From: Allium sativum
Taxonomy: Eukaryota > Streptophyta > Magnoliopsida > Asparagales > Amaryllidaceae
Reading direction: 5' to 3'
Assembly: GCA_030737875.1 (NCBI GenBank)
Contig: CM060926.1
Location: 165,241,579 to 165,305,578 of the forward strand
DNA: 64,000 bases
The notes beneath the pieces are model-generated. The model was not told where the DNA came from. It did no database searches and saw nothing but the letters and a program-made list of their open reading frames with translations. Of the stretch, positions 22,527 to 35,080 are shown piece by piece. The position numbers were made by a program, and so were the translations under genes. The number at the start of each line of letters is the position of its first letter. The first letter of the stretch is position 1.

Positions 22527-25488
22527 CACGTATCTTATAATCAAGTGCTATAAAAAACACAACATACGCCTTATTCCAATCCAGAATATTATTTTATTCA
22601 AATATTCATATTTTTAGGAAATGGTTCCCATTAATTTTATCAAAGATAATTTTTTTTAAAATTAATCTTAAATCTTCCTTTGGATATCCATTTCAAAAGA
22701 TTTTATATCTTTTCACAATTCTAAACCAAATTAAGGTTTATCAACTAGTCGGGATTATCGAGCCTTACCGAAGTAATCATTTGTTTTATTTCTCAGTCCC
22801 ATCCTATTAATTCCATGGAGAAAAACTGGTAACACTCCATATCTAATACCACGGTGTTATCGGTAAATTTAATTAACATTTCATGTTCAAATCTAATTAA
22901 AGATTTAACTATCGCTTGGAGCAAAACTGGTGATACTCCATTCTCGATCATTTCCCAAATTTGATAATTTAAATTATCACATTCACATTTCAATCTAATT
23001 AAAGATTCATTAAAACTCCACTTAGTTTTAATCTTCCAACAATCATTATTTAATGATTACTTAACTTTGGGAAATCAAACATGCCGCATCGACAATCTAC
23101 ACCGTGCCACTGATTTCTGCCGATATATAACCTCTAAGCTCGTACGTCTCAGAGAAGGGTGTTAAGCAAGAGAATAAATTCTCCACCACCAAACAGATAT
23201 GTATTTAGCAAAGATCAACAATACGGTTCGAAATACAATGATAAACATGTAATCCTGTCTTAATCTGGGTTAAAGAACTAATGTCATTTAAAACGCAATT
23301 CACGATAAACCCAAAATCACATTCCATTAATTATGGAACCTTCACGGAAATATAGATCAATATACAATCGATATCAATTTCCATATCCAACTAATAATAT
23401 AAATGGAATAACGACAAAGCCTTTTAAATTCCATATATATTAATAGTCTTCCTCCACAGAAGCTCACTTCAATTTTAACCAAATCGAATTCTATTCAATC
23501 CCTGTTTATTTTATTGAATTGGAAAACTTTACTTTGGAAAATTTCCATTTAAATCTTAATAAAAAGATTTATAAATTCCAAATCACATTTCACTGTTAAT
23601 CGGGTTAAAGAACAAATGTCGTTTAGAACACATTTCACGATAAACCCACAATCAACTTTCAATTCAATACTAGTTAAATGTTAATTAATTGGTAAACTTC
23701 ACTAAATCTTAATTAAAAGATTTATTCTTATCCCAACTGTGTTTAAGAACAGTGTTAATGAAGACATCATTCACGACAAACCCAAAATCCAATTTAATAT
23801 TAAATACAAGACTCTGAATAGAAATTATATCGGCTTATATTCAATATCATATTCTGAAACTAACGGATATCGTATTGGGAATAACGATATTTGTATCTTC
23901 CAAATTCCCATAACAATATTCGTATAACCACGAATCCAATATCGAAATATTCCGGAGATTATTTCAATTCCAATTTATTCATTGGAAAATTTTGGTTATT
24001 TTAAAACCATTTCAAATCCAATTTATTAATTTAAAAACCATTGGATTATTATACTAGTTAATAACTAGTTCATTTTGATAAAAATTTATTTTTATCTTTA
24101 CAAACATGTAATTTCTCATCCAAATTCTTTCCAAATCATTTATTTTGATTTTACACAAATTATTAATATTTTTAATAGTTTTATTATGGCCCTTTCAGTC
24201 GATTTCCATAAACGGTCATCGAACTGCTTTTACACTGACCTTTTCCAAATTTGATTTGGGCATAATTCCAAATTCAACCGTTAGATTTCAATTCTCTTAT
24301 ATTTGTTGGAAAGCTGTTTTTGATACGAACCCAACGGTTCTGGTTTTAGGAGAATCTGACGGTCGGATCTCCCGTAATGTCAATTCGAAATCAATGGTCG
24401 AAATTCGCGAATGGTCTCAGCACGGCGCGTTCTATTCCGGCCATTAAATATATATAATATATATATTATATATATTGTCGATTTCCATTTAAAACGTATT
24501 TTATAAATCGTTTATAAATTCATTTTAAAATGATTCTAAATTCATTTTCTATTTTAAACCAAAATTGAATATTCCATATCATTATAATATTAAAATGATA
24601 ATATTTTCAAAATATCATATTTTGAAATCATTTCTTTTTCGATATTCATTATAAAAATGAATAAAATCGATATAAATATCGTTTGCGTTAAAATGGCGCA
24701 AATCTAATCAACACGGCTTCACTCATTTCAATATTTTCTTGTCCATCCCAAATCGGAGATCAAAATCATATTTTAATCCTTTACTGGATATTATTTTGAA
24801 ATATTCCTTATTTTAAAATATTCATTACTCGTTATTTTAAATATTCTTTATTCTTGAATTGGAATCAGACCCAATCAATTACCATATAAATTTATTTATA
24901 TGGATTTCATACAACACATGTATATAACAACAATCAAAACCAATCAACCATTATCCAGAGTGCATCACACAACTGCATAAGCATTAAATATAAATAATTA
25001 ACGCTCACAACAGTCTGTCAACCAATCGATTGACGTATAACAAAACAATTGGGATTAGTGTACCCAAATATCGTCCCAATACCCGTGTGGGGTTTCAACC
25101 ATCAAATAATAATAATAATTTATGCACTTGGCCGATGTGTGAAAATTATCATCCCAATCGATATCACAAAAATAGGCGAGCATAAACAAGTCGTCCAACT
25201 TGTAAATGGATGTGTAAACTTATTTTTAACTATCCAATAAATATATAGAATTTTATAACTTTACGTATAAAATTATATACAATGCCTAAATAATTTTATT
25301 CATCACAATTATAAACTAAAAATAATATTTTTAGTGAACCAGTATTTATTCCATTACATAGCCATTTTATATATTTCATATATGTGTTGAAAATAATATT
25401 TTTAACTAGGTATTAATTTTTTTCTAACACATTTTAGAAAATTTCGACAGCATAATGGCGCGATATTAAAACTGGAATAAGGTATAGC

Positions 25489-25493
25489 CTTAT
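25489..25493. repeat. Target site duplication, left
   Basis: CTTAT, identical to 28006-28010. Confidence 0.9.
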
Positions 25494-28005
25494 TGTGACG
25501 GCCCGCCCCGCACCAGCCTGCATTTCCTCCGAAAGTGCGCTGTACACATGTCCCGACTAGCACGGAACGGTCGCCAAAGAAAGGAAAGAAGGGAATGAAC
25601 TAATCAAGGAACCTGTAGAATATCTCACAGCGCATGGAATAAAATATAATAATAACATACTTGACATAAAACAGGTGAGACAGTGTATAAGCTGATAACT
25701 AATAATCAATGTCAACATCAGAGCAGCGGAAATCCAAATACAGCTTATTACAACTTTCCAAATTTACTGTCTCTAATCAAAAGAAAACTAAAGTAGAAGA
25801 TACACCACCAATGCCCAAGCAGTGATCTTCAACAATACAGGGAGAATACTACATATATTACGTGGAAGCCTCCTGCTCGTCTCCGGATCATCTACCCGTG
25901 CATCACCAGCTAACCTGTCTCTAGTCTGCTCGTGTGAGCACCCAGAGTAATAAGAAGAGACATAAAACTCTGGGTCAGACATAAAGCCTGGTATGAGCGA
26001 TAAGCATCTAAGCAGAGTAATAACAGGTATACTAAACCATACCTGAACCTGGACCTGCAACCAAAGAGTTAGTACCACATACCGTACAATACTCCAAGGT
26101 GCCATAATAAATAGTGTAAGAATACGGGGGTGGGGTGTGCATGTCACAATGATAGCAAACAAATCATCCATAGCAACCATCCTCACATCTCTCACTCAGT
26201 GCGTAAAGCGTACGACATCTACCACTTTGGAACACTAGACAAAACTGAGGCAACGACGAATCCCGACTTGTAGAAACCCTGTTATGACCAAGCCAAACAC
26301 CTGGAGTCATGACCAAACATTTCAATGACCCACTTCATTGGTCGTAGCCCTTGGTTCTACCGATGCCATGATGGCCCTGAATCCGCCTTCGTACCTCCCA
26401 CCATAGTGGTCCAAAGCTATAGACGTCGATAACTCCTTGGCACGCGTCCCGCAGCAAAGCCCAACCATGAAGCGAACTCGTTGATTCCCATCTAAATCTT
26501 AAGCTCTAACTTCTCATTTGGACCTCCTTTGCATCTCGGGTTTGGTCGAATTGGAGTGGGTCTTCAGAAGAGTTGTCACGTAGTAACAGTTCTGGAATTC
26601 GGTTCGGTTCGGTAATCATTGCCCTCGTCTGTTCGGTTCGGGTTTCTTCACTCCGGGTCGGGTCGGTGTCCTCCTCCGGGTCGGGTCGGTGTCTTCCTCC
26701 GGGTCGGGTCGGGTTGCTATCCTCCTTCCAGCTCATGCTCCTTCTTCGATCAGCTCCCTCGTTTCCTTCTACTCCGATCCGATCACTTCGCTTTACTTCA
26801 GTCCGATCCGCTCCGCTCCCTAGCCTACTCCGATCCGATCCCCTTGTCCACTCCAACTCTAAGCAATGGCCTTCCTTCCTGCCAAGCTCCTTCCAGTGAC
26901 AAGTCCCAATCCAGTTCGGGTTCCCTTGGCCAGTTCACTAGTCCGATCCGACCCCTTCTCCGATCCGAACCGGTTCGGGACCTGCACTTTTCTGCAACTT
27001 TCCAGCGAGCTTTCTACGCCATTCGACGACGTTTTCGACCAATTTAACTATTCTAATCAATCATATAACATACCATAGAGTCATAGCAATATGTAAGAAC
27101 AACCCCAAACATCAAACAACAATCCAAATGAATCAAAATAGATCAAAAGTGGCTAAAACTTCACATTTTCCTATAATCCTTCTTAATCATGTTTAAGCAT
27201 ATACTTAGTAAAACTTAATCAAATCGTCTAAATTTTCTAACAGAGGCATGAAACATTATTTAAGAATTTCTAAACATTTTTCCAGAATTTATTAGTGTAT
27301 AAATTCGCTAATCTTCACTAATTACCCTTAATTAACTGTAATTAGTGTCAAAACGATGCTATCACTCACCTTGGCCACAAATGAAACACCAAATCTGAAG
27401 TATCCTCTGTTTGGGTCGAATTCCTATGTATAGCAGCAGCTCCAACCTTGCTTTGTTGCTATTTGGCCTTGTTTTGATGTAGTTTAGGCTTAATCTTCGC
27501 TAAAAATGTGTTTTGGGGTGATTTTAGAGGATGGAAGCCATTACCAAGGTCTCAAGAAGGTTTGTGGCGGCTCAAAACTGAAATGAAAGTGATAACCTAA
27601 CCCTAATCAGTCCTCCTATACCTCTAAACCCGAAATTCCCCTGTGGGCCTAGCTGCTAATCACCCGGTTAAGCCCAATTAAGCTGTTTTTCACCATCTGA
27701 AACTTGTTTCAGCCATATCTCCCAAACGGTAAGTCCGTTTGGCTAATGTGACCACTCTACGGAAAGAGAAACCATCATCCGGAGCCAATGAAAGTGGTTT
27801 CAGGTCAAAATTCCTTCCCAGTCAAAAGTTATGGCCAAAACAGTGCCAACTAGGGGTAAAATGGTCATTTAAAAATTGGGAAAAATCATGAACATGGGAA
27901 ATGACCCCAATAGTCGTCTCCCAAAGTTACATGACCATACGACTTCGTATGTGACAGAAATAAATATCCTACGATTCTATGATGCGTAGAATGCGGGTCG
28001 TTACA
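25494..28005 (-). mobile_element. Solo LTR, gypsy/Tekay-like
   Basis: A 2,512-bp LTR opening TGTGACGGCCCGC and ending GCGGGTCGTTACA, flanked by CTTAT at 25489-25493 and 28006-28010. No internal region or second LTR is present, so it is the product of LTR-LTR recombination. The other LTR of the host element shows the empty site around 14035. Words such as CAGCGGAAAT and CTCTGGGTCAGACAT are shared with the neighbouring LTR families. A CT-rich block (26500-26860) includes a 23-bp repeat. The frames at 25788-26195 and 26506-27047 are compositional and not called as genes. Confidence 0.9.
26653..26716. repeat. Three tandem 23-bp GC-rich repeats
   Basis: CCGGGTCGGGTCGG recurs at 26653, 26676 and 26699 inside the solo LTR. 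Confidence 0.85.
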
Positions 28006-28010
28006 CTTAT
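28006..28010. repeat. Target site duplication, right
   Basis: CTTAT, identical to 25489-25493. The single copy is seen in the uninterrupted homologous LTR near 14035. Confidence 0.9.
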
Positions 28011-28320
28011 CCCTTGCCTAATACTGGCTCGCGCCATACACAAACCAATTCCAATCAATTCACAATCAATCCACAACCAATTTTACAATCAACATCCAAA
28101 TTTCCACAACACAATCCAAATCAAACAACACAGTTTGTACAATAAATAGTGTCGGGGGCTACTAAGCCCCATTTGCATCCTAAAATATTTTTAACTGTAA
28201 AATAATTTGAGTGAGAAGGTGTTTTCACCTTTGATTTCCACTCCGCCATTCTTTAGCGAACGATTTGGATTCCGTTCTGCTTCCCTCAGTTCCATCGCAA
28301 TCTGTTTCACATGGTTTATG

Positions 28321-28378
28321 TTAAAAATCCCATTTTTAACCAATGATCTTTATAAATAAAAATCACATTTTTATTACG

Positions 28379-28418
<40 letters not shown>

Positions 28419-28915
28419 CATTTTTATCTATTATATTTATATATAAAAATCATATTTTTATAATACTATTTCTATTTTTAAAAATAATGCTTTTTCTATT
28501 TTAAAAACATTACTATTTTTATTTTCAAAAACATATGTATAAAAATCATATTTTTATTTTAAAAGTATACAAAAATCATATTTTTATATCGCTATTATAC
28601 ATACGAAAATCATATTTTTATATCGCTATTATATATATATAAATTATATTTTTATATCGCTATTATATATATAAATCATATTTTTATATCGCTATTATAT
28701 ATATGAAAATCATATTTTTATATCGCTATTATATATATGAAAATCATATTTTTATATCGCTATTATATATATAAAAATCATATTTTTATATCGCTATTAT
28801 ATATATAAAATCATATTTTTATATCGCTATTATATATATATAAAAATCATATTTTTATTATATATATAAATCATATTTTTATATCGCTATTATATAATTA
28901 TAGAAATCAGATTTT
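28321..28915. repeat. Palindromic AT-rich array, uninterrupted copy
   Basis: About ten or more units with ATAAAAAT, CAT, ATTTTTAT (for example 28771-28789) and an ATCGCTATTATAT linker, plus a TA run at 28381-28417. This is the empty-site reference for the Helitron-like insertion at 14759. Confidence 0.9.
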
Positions 28916-28984
28916 TACATATGCTAACTATAATTAAAACTGAAAATAAAATTCAATTCGAATTTACTTACATTGAATCGGCTG

Positions 28985-29320
28985 ACGAGGTAGACCAAGG
29001 GGACATCGGGGTGTTGGTGATCGTCGGCGGTCGTGGCAGGGCAGTGGGGGTGGCGGCGGCGATTTTTCCGATGGGTTGGGGTTGTGAAGAGAGATGGAGA
29101 AAGGAGGGACGACGCGGGGGCTGGTGAGGTTCGTCGGAGGCGGCGCTGGGCTTGGGAAGGTAGCACGATGGCCTGCGACTGCCAGAGGTAGGGTGGCGGC
29201 GGCGATAAAGGGGGCGACGATCGATTTGGGGGGAAACGTTTTTTTTTCAATTTTAGGGGGGTGGGTTTTCTGTAACGAGATTTAGGGTTAAGGGGAGGGA
29301 AGGCGTTATATATAAATATA
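28985..29320 (-). promoter_or_regulatory. GC-rich leader and TA-rich promoter region of the right LTR
   Basis: Homologous to 18620-18961: G-rich plus strand with several G runs, then TTATATATAAATATATATA at 29306-29324. No conserved reading frame with the left copy. Confidence 0.45.
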
Positions 29321-30117
29321 TATATTGATAAAAAAAAATAATTTCCAAAAAGTTGACCTTTTTTTCACTCCATCCCCTAGCTAATTACCCTCATTCCGGA
29401 CACAATGGGATATGTTCCGTAAGCCAATCAACTGTTTTGATCTATTTTCCCTTTAATTAAAATATAAATCAATATATCATTCAAAATTGATATTTACGTA
29501 CATTTTAATTTACAGGGGCCACGTACTGACTCAAAAAATTCCAAAAAAATAGATCTAGGTATGTTTTGACAATACGGCTCTAACAAAACAGATTTCGTCA
29601 AATTTGGAGACTATTTGAAAAATTGTCATTTTCCAGTCGACTAAATTCAAACTGAAATTACCAAACATGTTTATATTCACCACGCTCACATATTAAATCC
29701 AAAAATTATGAAATTTAAAACCTAGCAATAATTTGACATTCCGGATCCAAGAAAAGTGGTTTCGTCAAAAATGGAGGTCGTTTGCAAAATGCTATTTTTA
29801 AGGCTATATATTATATTAAATTCCATAGCAACTGTTTTAAATTTTAAACTGGACTTAACTTTCAATTTATATTATGAAATCTGAATTTTTCACATCCGTT
29901 AGAAAGATATAAGCAAACAGATTCAAATATTTCTAGTTTTACTGAAATCCGATTTATTTTGAATCCTTTACATTCATTTGAAATTTAAAATTTAAAATCG
30001 AATTTTCAAACTACTACGTCATTTCAAGCTCGTTTTATAATTAAAATAAATTTATTCGTTCTAACTTCAATTTAAATAAATTTTTAGTCATTATTATTTA
30101 AAATAAATCATTTTAAT

Positions 30118-32394
30118 TAAATTATTTTATATTAAATTTAACTACTATATTTTATAAATATGTTAATAAAATAATTTTATATAAAATTTAACTATTAAAT
30201 ATTTTCAACTATTTTAATCAAGCTATTTTACATAAATTTTTACTATTATACATTTTGATAACTATTTTGAATTAAACAATTTTGTATTAAATTTAACTAT
30301 TCTTAAATAAGGGTCTATTTCAGTTAGAGCAGTTCAAGTCCGAAATGTTTGAGTATAAAGATCTCATTGAATAAGAATATTTATTACATGAAAATTTAAA
30401 AATCAAAATTTGAATTTTGAAAATTAACCATATTGCAATATGAGATTTTTAGATTGGAATTTAAATCCAATATTGAGTTGATTAGAGAAAACTATAATGA
30501 AAATTAGTTTTTGAACTGAATTGACTTATGATACAAAAAGGAAGCTTATTTAAATAAAAATGATCATAGTGTGAAAAATGACGATTGGTTGTTAAAGCGA
30601 CAGGGGCCAGATATTAGCAAACTCTATGTTAATACAAATACTACTTTAGCAACTTTTTATGCGGAGGATGATTCAGAACGATATAGGCTGGACTAGCAAA
30701 CGATTGTTGGAATGATGTAAGAGAACAATGATGGATAGCCTTCACTTTCGCATTGTAATTAAAATGACTAAAATAAGAGCCATTACCTGGCCAAGTGGGG
30801 TCACTACCCATATCAGTCACACTTCTTCGTTTACTATCTCAGTTCCTCAGTTTTATTTGATTTGTTGTGCATCCCTCGATTTATAGGAGTGTTATTCGAG
30901 GTGGCGATAGCTGCGGCTATGCGCTACCTGTAGAGTTAAAGCGCTTGGCGGTTCTATAGCGGTGGAGGTGCAAAAAGATATAGCAGGGATAAAGCAAGGA
31001 AATAGCGGAGATACAACAGAGGCACAAAAAGGTTCATTAGATGTAACACCAAATATTTAAAAATTAATTAATTAACATTCTCACATTATGTGTGTAGAAG
31101 AAATCAATATTAACTAATCTTATGCAATAAAATCAAATAATTTCATGGTTACGTACATTAAATTTTCTGACTATAATAGATTTTTACCATATATTGGGAA
31201 CTCTTTCCTTAAATTTAGTTCTTTAGATTAACTTTATTTAATTTATTAAAAAGAGAACTAGTCAAATCAAGCTTATATGTTAATACTGCTAAAGCGGGTT
31301 CTAAAAAGTCTTGATTTAGCATGTGCAGTGGAAAATAGCAGAGTTAGAAGCTGATCTATTGTTCATCGAGGCTAAAATGAAATAGCATAGCGATAGAAGG
31401 GTGCTACGGGCTATAGCGGGGATTTTGCGGGGCTTTTAACGGGGATTTAACTACGTAGGCGTTACCCTCAGCCCTGTTCAGTAATCTGGTAGAATCCTAC
31501 CATGGGTATGTCCTTGTATGCCTAGTCATATTGATCGAGGTCAGAATGATTTTGTTTTGTATTGTACCTATGGAGTTTCGTCTAACAGCTACCAGTTTAT
31601 GGTGGATTTTATGGTACTGTATACAATACGATGCTTATATAAAATGTGTTAAGGGGGATAACGATAACGCCTTAACACTATTTTCCATACTATACTTTAC
31701 TATTATACATTGCTATAATAGCATATTGTATTATATGTATATAGTTTAACGGATCCTTAAGAGGTGAAAATTTCTGTAACATCTCTTAAATTATTTGCAC
31801 TTTAATTTTATGCTTTTGATTTGACTTACATTAGATATTTTAGTCGCGGCTCGAGTCTATTGTTCTCATTATGCTCAGGTGCGCGTGGGTTGTTTCAATT
31901 TAGTGACGAAGACCTTGTTATGAAGATTGAGATGGAGCATGACAAACATATTTATTTAGTATTATTCAGCTATTTTATTTGTTATGGCTATTGATTTTTT
32001 AATTCTGATATTTAAATAAATGTATACTGTAAACTGATTTTAGTTTTAATTATGTTCTCATTATAATTTGTAATTCCCTCTGTTTCTTTCTCTTTTATTT
32101 CTTGTATTAAATCCCCACTAACAATTCACCATTTTCAACAGCTTGAGTCTAAGATTTGTGGTCAATCCCCACTAACAATTCACTGTTTTGAACAGCTTGA
32201 GTCTAAGATGTGTGGTTTAATATTGATTTGGATCATTTAAAATGACAAGATGTTACATTTATTAATCTTACTTATTTGTAAAAACTGATGTTTTAATATA
32301 ATACTTTAATGTACATATGACCAGCTATTTAGTTGAAGAAATAGATTTGGTTATTCTAAAGAAAAGTTTTCTCTTATATCTTAGATGTGTGTAT
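30118..32394. other. Unclassified non-coding region
   Basis: Between the truncated LTR and the copia LTR. 30118-30300 is AT-rich with a loosely repeated ATTTAACTAT word. 30905-31450 is rich in ATAGCGG-like words. Two near copies of AACAATTCAC plus CAGCTTGAGTCTAAGAT lie at about 32120-32215. The open frame at 31531-31749 has no recognised domain. It may hold decayed transposon or intergenic DNA; I cannot assign it. Confidence 0.5.
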
Positions 32395-32490
32395 TGTTGG
32401 AAATGAATGAGCAAGAGGAATTTTGGAAGAAGAGGGGAAAGCAATCTAAGTCTCACATTATGGAATATTAGTACCTACTTCTCTATAGGC

Positions 32491-32500
32491 TTATATAAAT
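32491..32500 (+). promoter_or_regulatory. TATA box of the copia LTR
   Basis: TTATATAAAT about 96 bp into the LTR, upstream of the tandem array; typical position for copia U3. Confidence 0.65.
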
Positions 32501-32539
32501 AAAGGAGAAGAGGGCTTGTGAATGGTGTAGCTAAGCCAA

Positions 32540-32838
32540 GACACAATATTATATTGATGTCAAATTGGACCTAGCGCCTTGGGACTCTTGGAGTCCATGA
32601 CACAATATTATATTGATGTCAACTTGGGCTTAGTGCTTTGGGACTCTTGGAGTCCGTGACACAATATTATATTGATGTCAGCTTGGGCTTAGTGCTTTGG
32701 GACTCTTGGAGTCCACGACACAATGTTATATTGATGTCAACTTGGGCTTAGTGCCTTGGGACTCTTGGAGTCTGTGACACAATATTATATTAGTGTCAAA
32801 AGTTGGGCTTTGTGCCTTGGGACCCTTGGGGTCTCATG
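32540..32838 (+). repeat. Five 59-bp repeats, each with two hairpins
   Basis: Units start at 32540, 32599, 32658, 32717 and 32776. Each contains TGACACAATAT facing ATATTGATGTCA (one bulge) and GGACTC, TTG, GAGTCC. In the fifth unit the second hairpin becomes GACCC with GGGTC, a paired T-A to C-G change. Confidence 0.9.
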
Positions 32839-33599
32839 GTTAAATAGGTCGCTGCTTGCAGCTTGGGTCTGTTGCATTGAAACGAGTTGGTTGATCACTT
32901 TTGATTTGTCATGTCCATTCAATTGAATGGATACAACCATTTCATTTTTTAAATGCGAATGCACATTCATGCACCGCTTGGTTAAAGGGTCGCAACCTTT
33001 CCAAAGGTCATTAATGTTCGAATAGGCATTTCTTCCAGCCTATAACTAAATTGCCCAAACGAGATAGAATACACATTAGTTATTCTTCTAAATTTGATAC
33101 TTCTTCAAAGTAACTCTCTATTTAAGTTTCTATAATCTACTTCAGTTCGTCGAAGCTCCGTTTGTTGGCACTGCACTACGGGGTTGGTCCGTTTTATCCC
33201 GAGAAACAAATTTCTATCACGTCAATCAGTGCGTACGACGACAATATTGTTTCAAGGAAACATAATCATTTCTGGACTCGGAAATTACTGAAATATTCTT
33301 CTTCTAGTCTGTTAGAGACGGTTTTGTACCGCTCCATTCTAGTGCACAATTAGTCTCGCTTACTGTCATTGCTATAATCACAGTTTGACTTGACAATTGT
33401 GACATTATTGAGTAACATTGATAGTTGTTACTGTCTATTTGCAATACAATCGTGTATTAATAAAAAGATCTAACTTTGTAATACAATCATGTATTGACAA
33501 AAAGATCTAACTTTGTAATACAATCATGTATTGACAAAAGTACTTAAAAGTTTCTAACAATCTTAAAACAATATTGATTGTTGCAGACGACAATAAGCT

Positions 33600-33790
33600 A
33601 TGTCGCAAAATGACAACAATAATTTTACATCGACACAGACGGTGACCAACGCTCTGATTGCGCCAGTGGTTCCAATAATGGTTGTCTCATGGAGAAAGGC
33701 CAGAGAAGTTGAACGTCATTAATTTTAAGCGTTGACAACACAAAAATGTTGCTTTTATCTAACAACATTGGGACTTGCTAAATTTCTGAC
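33600..33790 (+). pseudogene. Copia gag remnant
   Basis: An ATG at 33600 opens a short N-terminal frame starting MSQNDNNNF. A gag-like stretch with EKPEKLNVINFKR-type residues can be read across two frames before stops appear. The frame is broken within 200 bp, and most of gag, the zinc knuckle and the protease are missing between here and the integrase remnants. The homology call rests on the characteristic GEKPEKF-like motif of copia gag and on position just after the LTR. Confidence 0.65.
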
Positions 33791-33889
33791 CAAATATGTT
33801 CCTAAAAGATCAAAATCAAATTTGGCTGAAATCTCAAAAAGGGCATTGCTGATATGAATTTATGTGCAGTAATATCAGAATGCAGCCTG

Positions 33890-34175
33890 GAAAGGAACTA
33901 ACATTAAATGATGTTCTTTATGTTCCAGGAATTCGTAAGAACCTGATTTCAAGATCATTGCTCAGCAAATATCAATTCAAATTAATTCTTGAAGCTGAGA
34001 ATGAAGTGTATGTAGGAAGATGATATGTGTGTGATGGCTCGTTTAAGAAAAAATGTAACCACTATTTTACCACACACTTATACAAATAAAAGTGAATATT
34101 TTGTTCATATTATTGACTCTTCCAACATGTGGCATTCTAGATTAGGGGATGTAAACTTTGATACATTGCAAATTG
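33890..34175 (+). pseudogene. Copia pre-integrase remnant
   Basis: Frame pieces read LNDVLYVPGIRKNLIS (from about 33904) and MWHSRLGDVNFDT (about 34128). Both are hallmark segments just ahead of the copia integrase core (LYVP and WH-RLGH motifs). A stop at about 34021 and frameshifts break the frame. Confidence 0.75.
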
Positions 34176-34279
34176 ATTAATCTAGACACCAATTATAAAT
34201 GTCAAAATTTTGCAGAAGAAAAATTGAAAAAAAAACTCATTTCATCATGTTGAACAAGAAACAGAACGGCTATATATAA

Positions 34280-34620
34280 TACATACAAATGTATGTGATT
34301 TGATGTGTTTGAACAGTACAAAGCGGAAGTTGAGAATCTAATCAACAAGAAAATTTTTAAGAAGTGATAGAGGAGGACAATATGTATTCACTTTTTTGCA
34401 CTGAACATGGTGTTTTACACCAAATTACAACCCCATATTCACCTCAATCCAACGGTATAGCCGAATAGAAAATAAAACTCTTAAAGAAATGATGAAAGCT
34501 TTATTCTGGCTTGCCAGATACCTTTTGGGGAGATGCTATACTTTTGGGAAATCATATTTTAAATAAAATACCATGAAAGAAAACATTTAAATCTCCTCAT
34601 GAACTTTGGAAAACCAGACC
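34280..34620 (+). pseudogene. Copia integrase core remnant
   Basis: SDRGGQYVFT (about 34366) carries the second catalytic aspartate region, and TTPYSPQSNGIAE (about 34426-34466) carries the glutamate of the DDE triad. Stops and frameshifts lie between and after them. The first catalytic aspartate region is lost or unreadable. Confidence 0.78.
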
Positions 34621-35080
34621 ACCATCCTACAAGTACTTAAAAGTGTGGGGGTGTCTTTCCAAGGTAGAGGTACCAAAACCAAAGAATGTCAAAAATAGTT
34701 GATTGTATATTCATTGGATATGCACAAAACAATGCCGCATATCGATTTTGGTGTACAAATCTGAAATTGATGATATTCATGAAAATACCATCATTGAGTC
34801 GATAAACACTAGATTTTTCGAACATATATTCCCCTTGAAACAGGGTACTGAAAATCATACACTTAAGAGACCAAGAGAAGATGAAGTTATTAATTCTCTT
34901 GAGGATGTTGAACAAAATAATACTCAGCAACGTAGTGATGAGCAACAAGTGGAAGAACCAAGAAAAAGTAAAAGGTCAAGGACCTTAAAAGCATATGGAT
35001 CAGACTTCTATACCTTTATGTTAGAAGATGATCCATTGACATACAAACAAGCTATGTCTTCCAGTGATGCCCCTTATTGA
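34621..35080 (+). pseudogene. Copia integrase C-terminus and linker to RT
   Basis: WGCLSKVEVPKPKN (about 34645) is the conserved segment after the integrase core. The following frame (34703-35080) includes LVYKSEIDDIHENT and FFEHIFPLK, then a charged linker with KRSRTLKAYGSDF, and reaches the start of the RT region (PLTYKQAMSS). A TGA at 35078 ends it. Confidence 0.75.

Larger units (their letters stand above)
10778..30117 (-). mobile_element. Non-coding long-LTR element hosting three younger insertions
   Basis: Two related LTRs (10778-19845 and 20847-30117) flank a 1-kb internal region that has a polypurine tract at one end and an initiator tRNA-Met primer binding site at the other. The left LTR is cut by the element ending at 10777, so its first 1.35 kb lie outside the window, and it carries a Helitron-like insertion. 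The right LTR carries a solo LTR and lacks the last 90 bp or so of its 3' end. There is no gag or pol, so this is a non-autonomous gypsy-type element that would need proteins in trans. The LTR is about 6.8 kb without insertions, far longer than its internal part. Confidence 0.75.
20847..30117 (-). repeat. Right LTR (family 2), interrupted and 3'-truncated
   Basis: Collinear with 10778-19845. It is interrupted by a solo LTR at 25494-28005 and stops matching its partner at about 30117, roughly 90 bp before the expected end. It holds a compensated hairpin (22485-22526), a palindromic array (28321-28915), a GC-rich leader (28985-29275) and U3 (29370-30117). Open frames at 21504-21743, 22230-22505 and 24145-24447 have no recognised domain and are not kept between copies. 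Confidence 0.8.
32395..33559 (+). repeat. 5' LTR of the copia element
   Basis: Opens TGTTGGAAAT and probably ends TTCTAACA at 33559, giving about 1.17 kb. A TATA box lies near its start and a five-unit tandem array downstream of it. The gag start follows at 33600. The right boundary is uncertain because I see no standard primer binding site after it. Confidence 0.65.

Noticed and set aside
26506..27047. Overlapping serine/arginine-rich frames on both strands
   Set aside because: They arise from the CT-rich repeats of the solo LTR and match no family.
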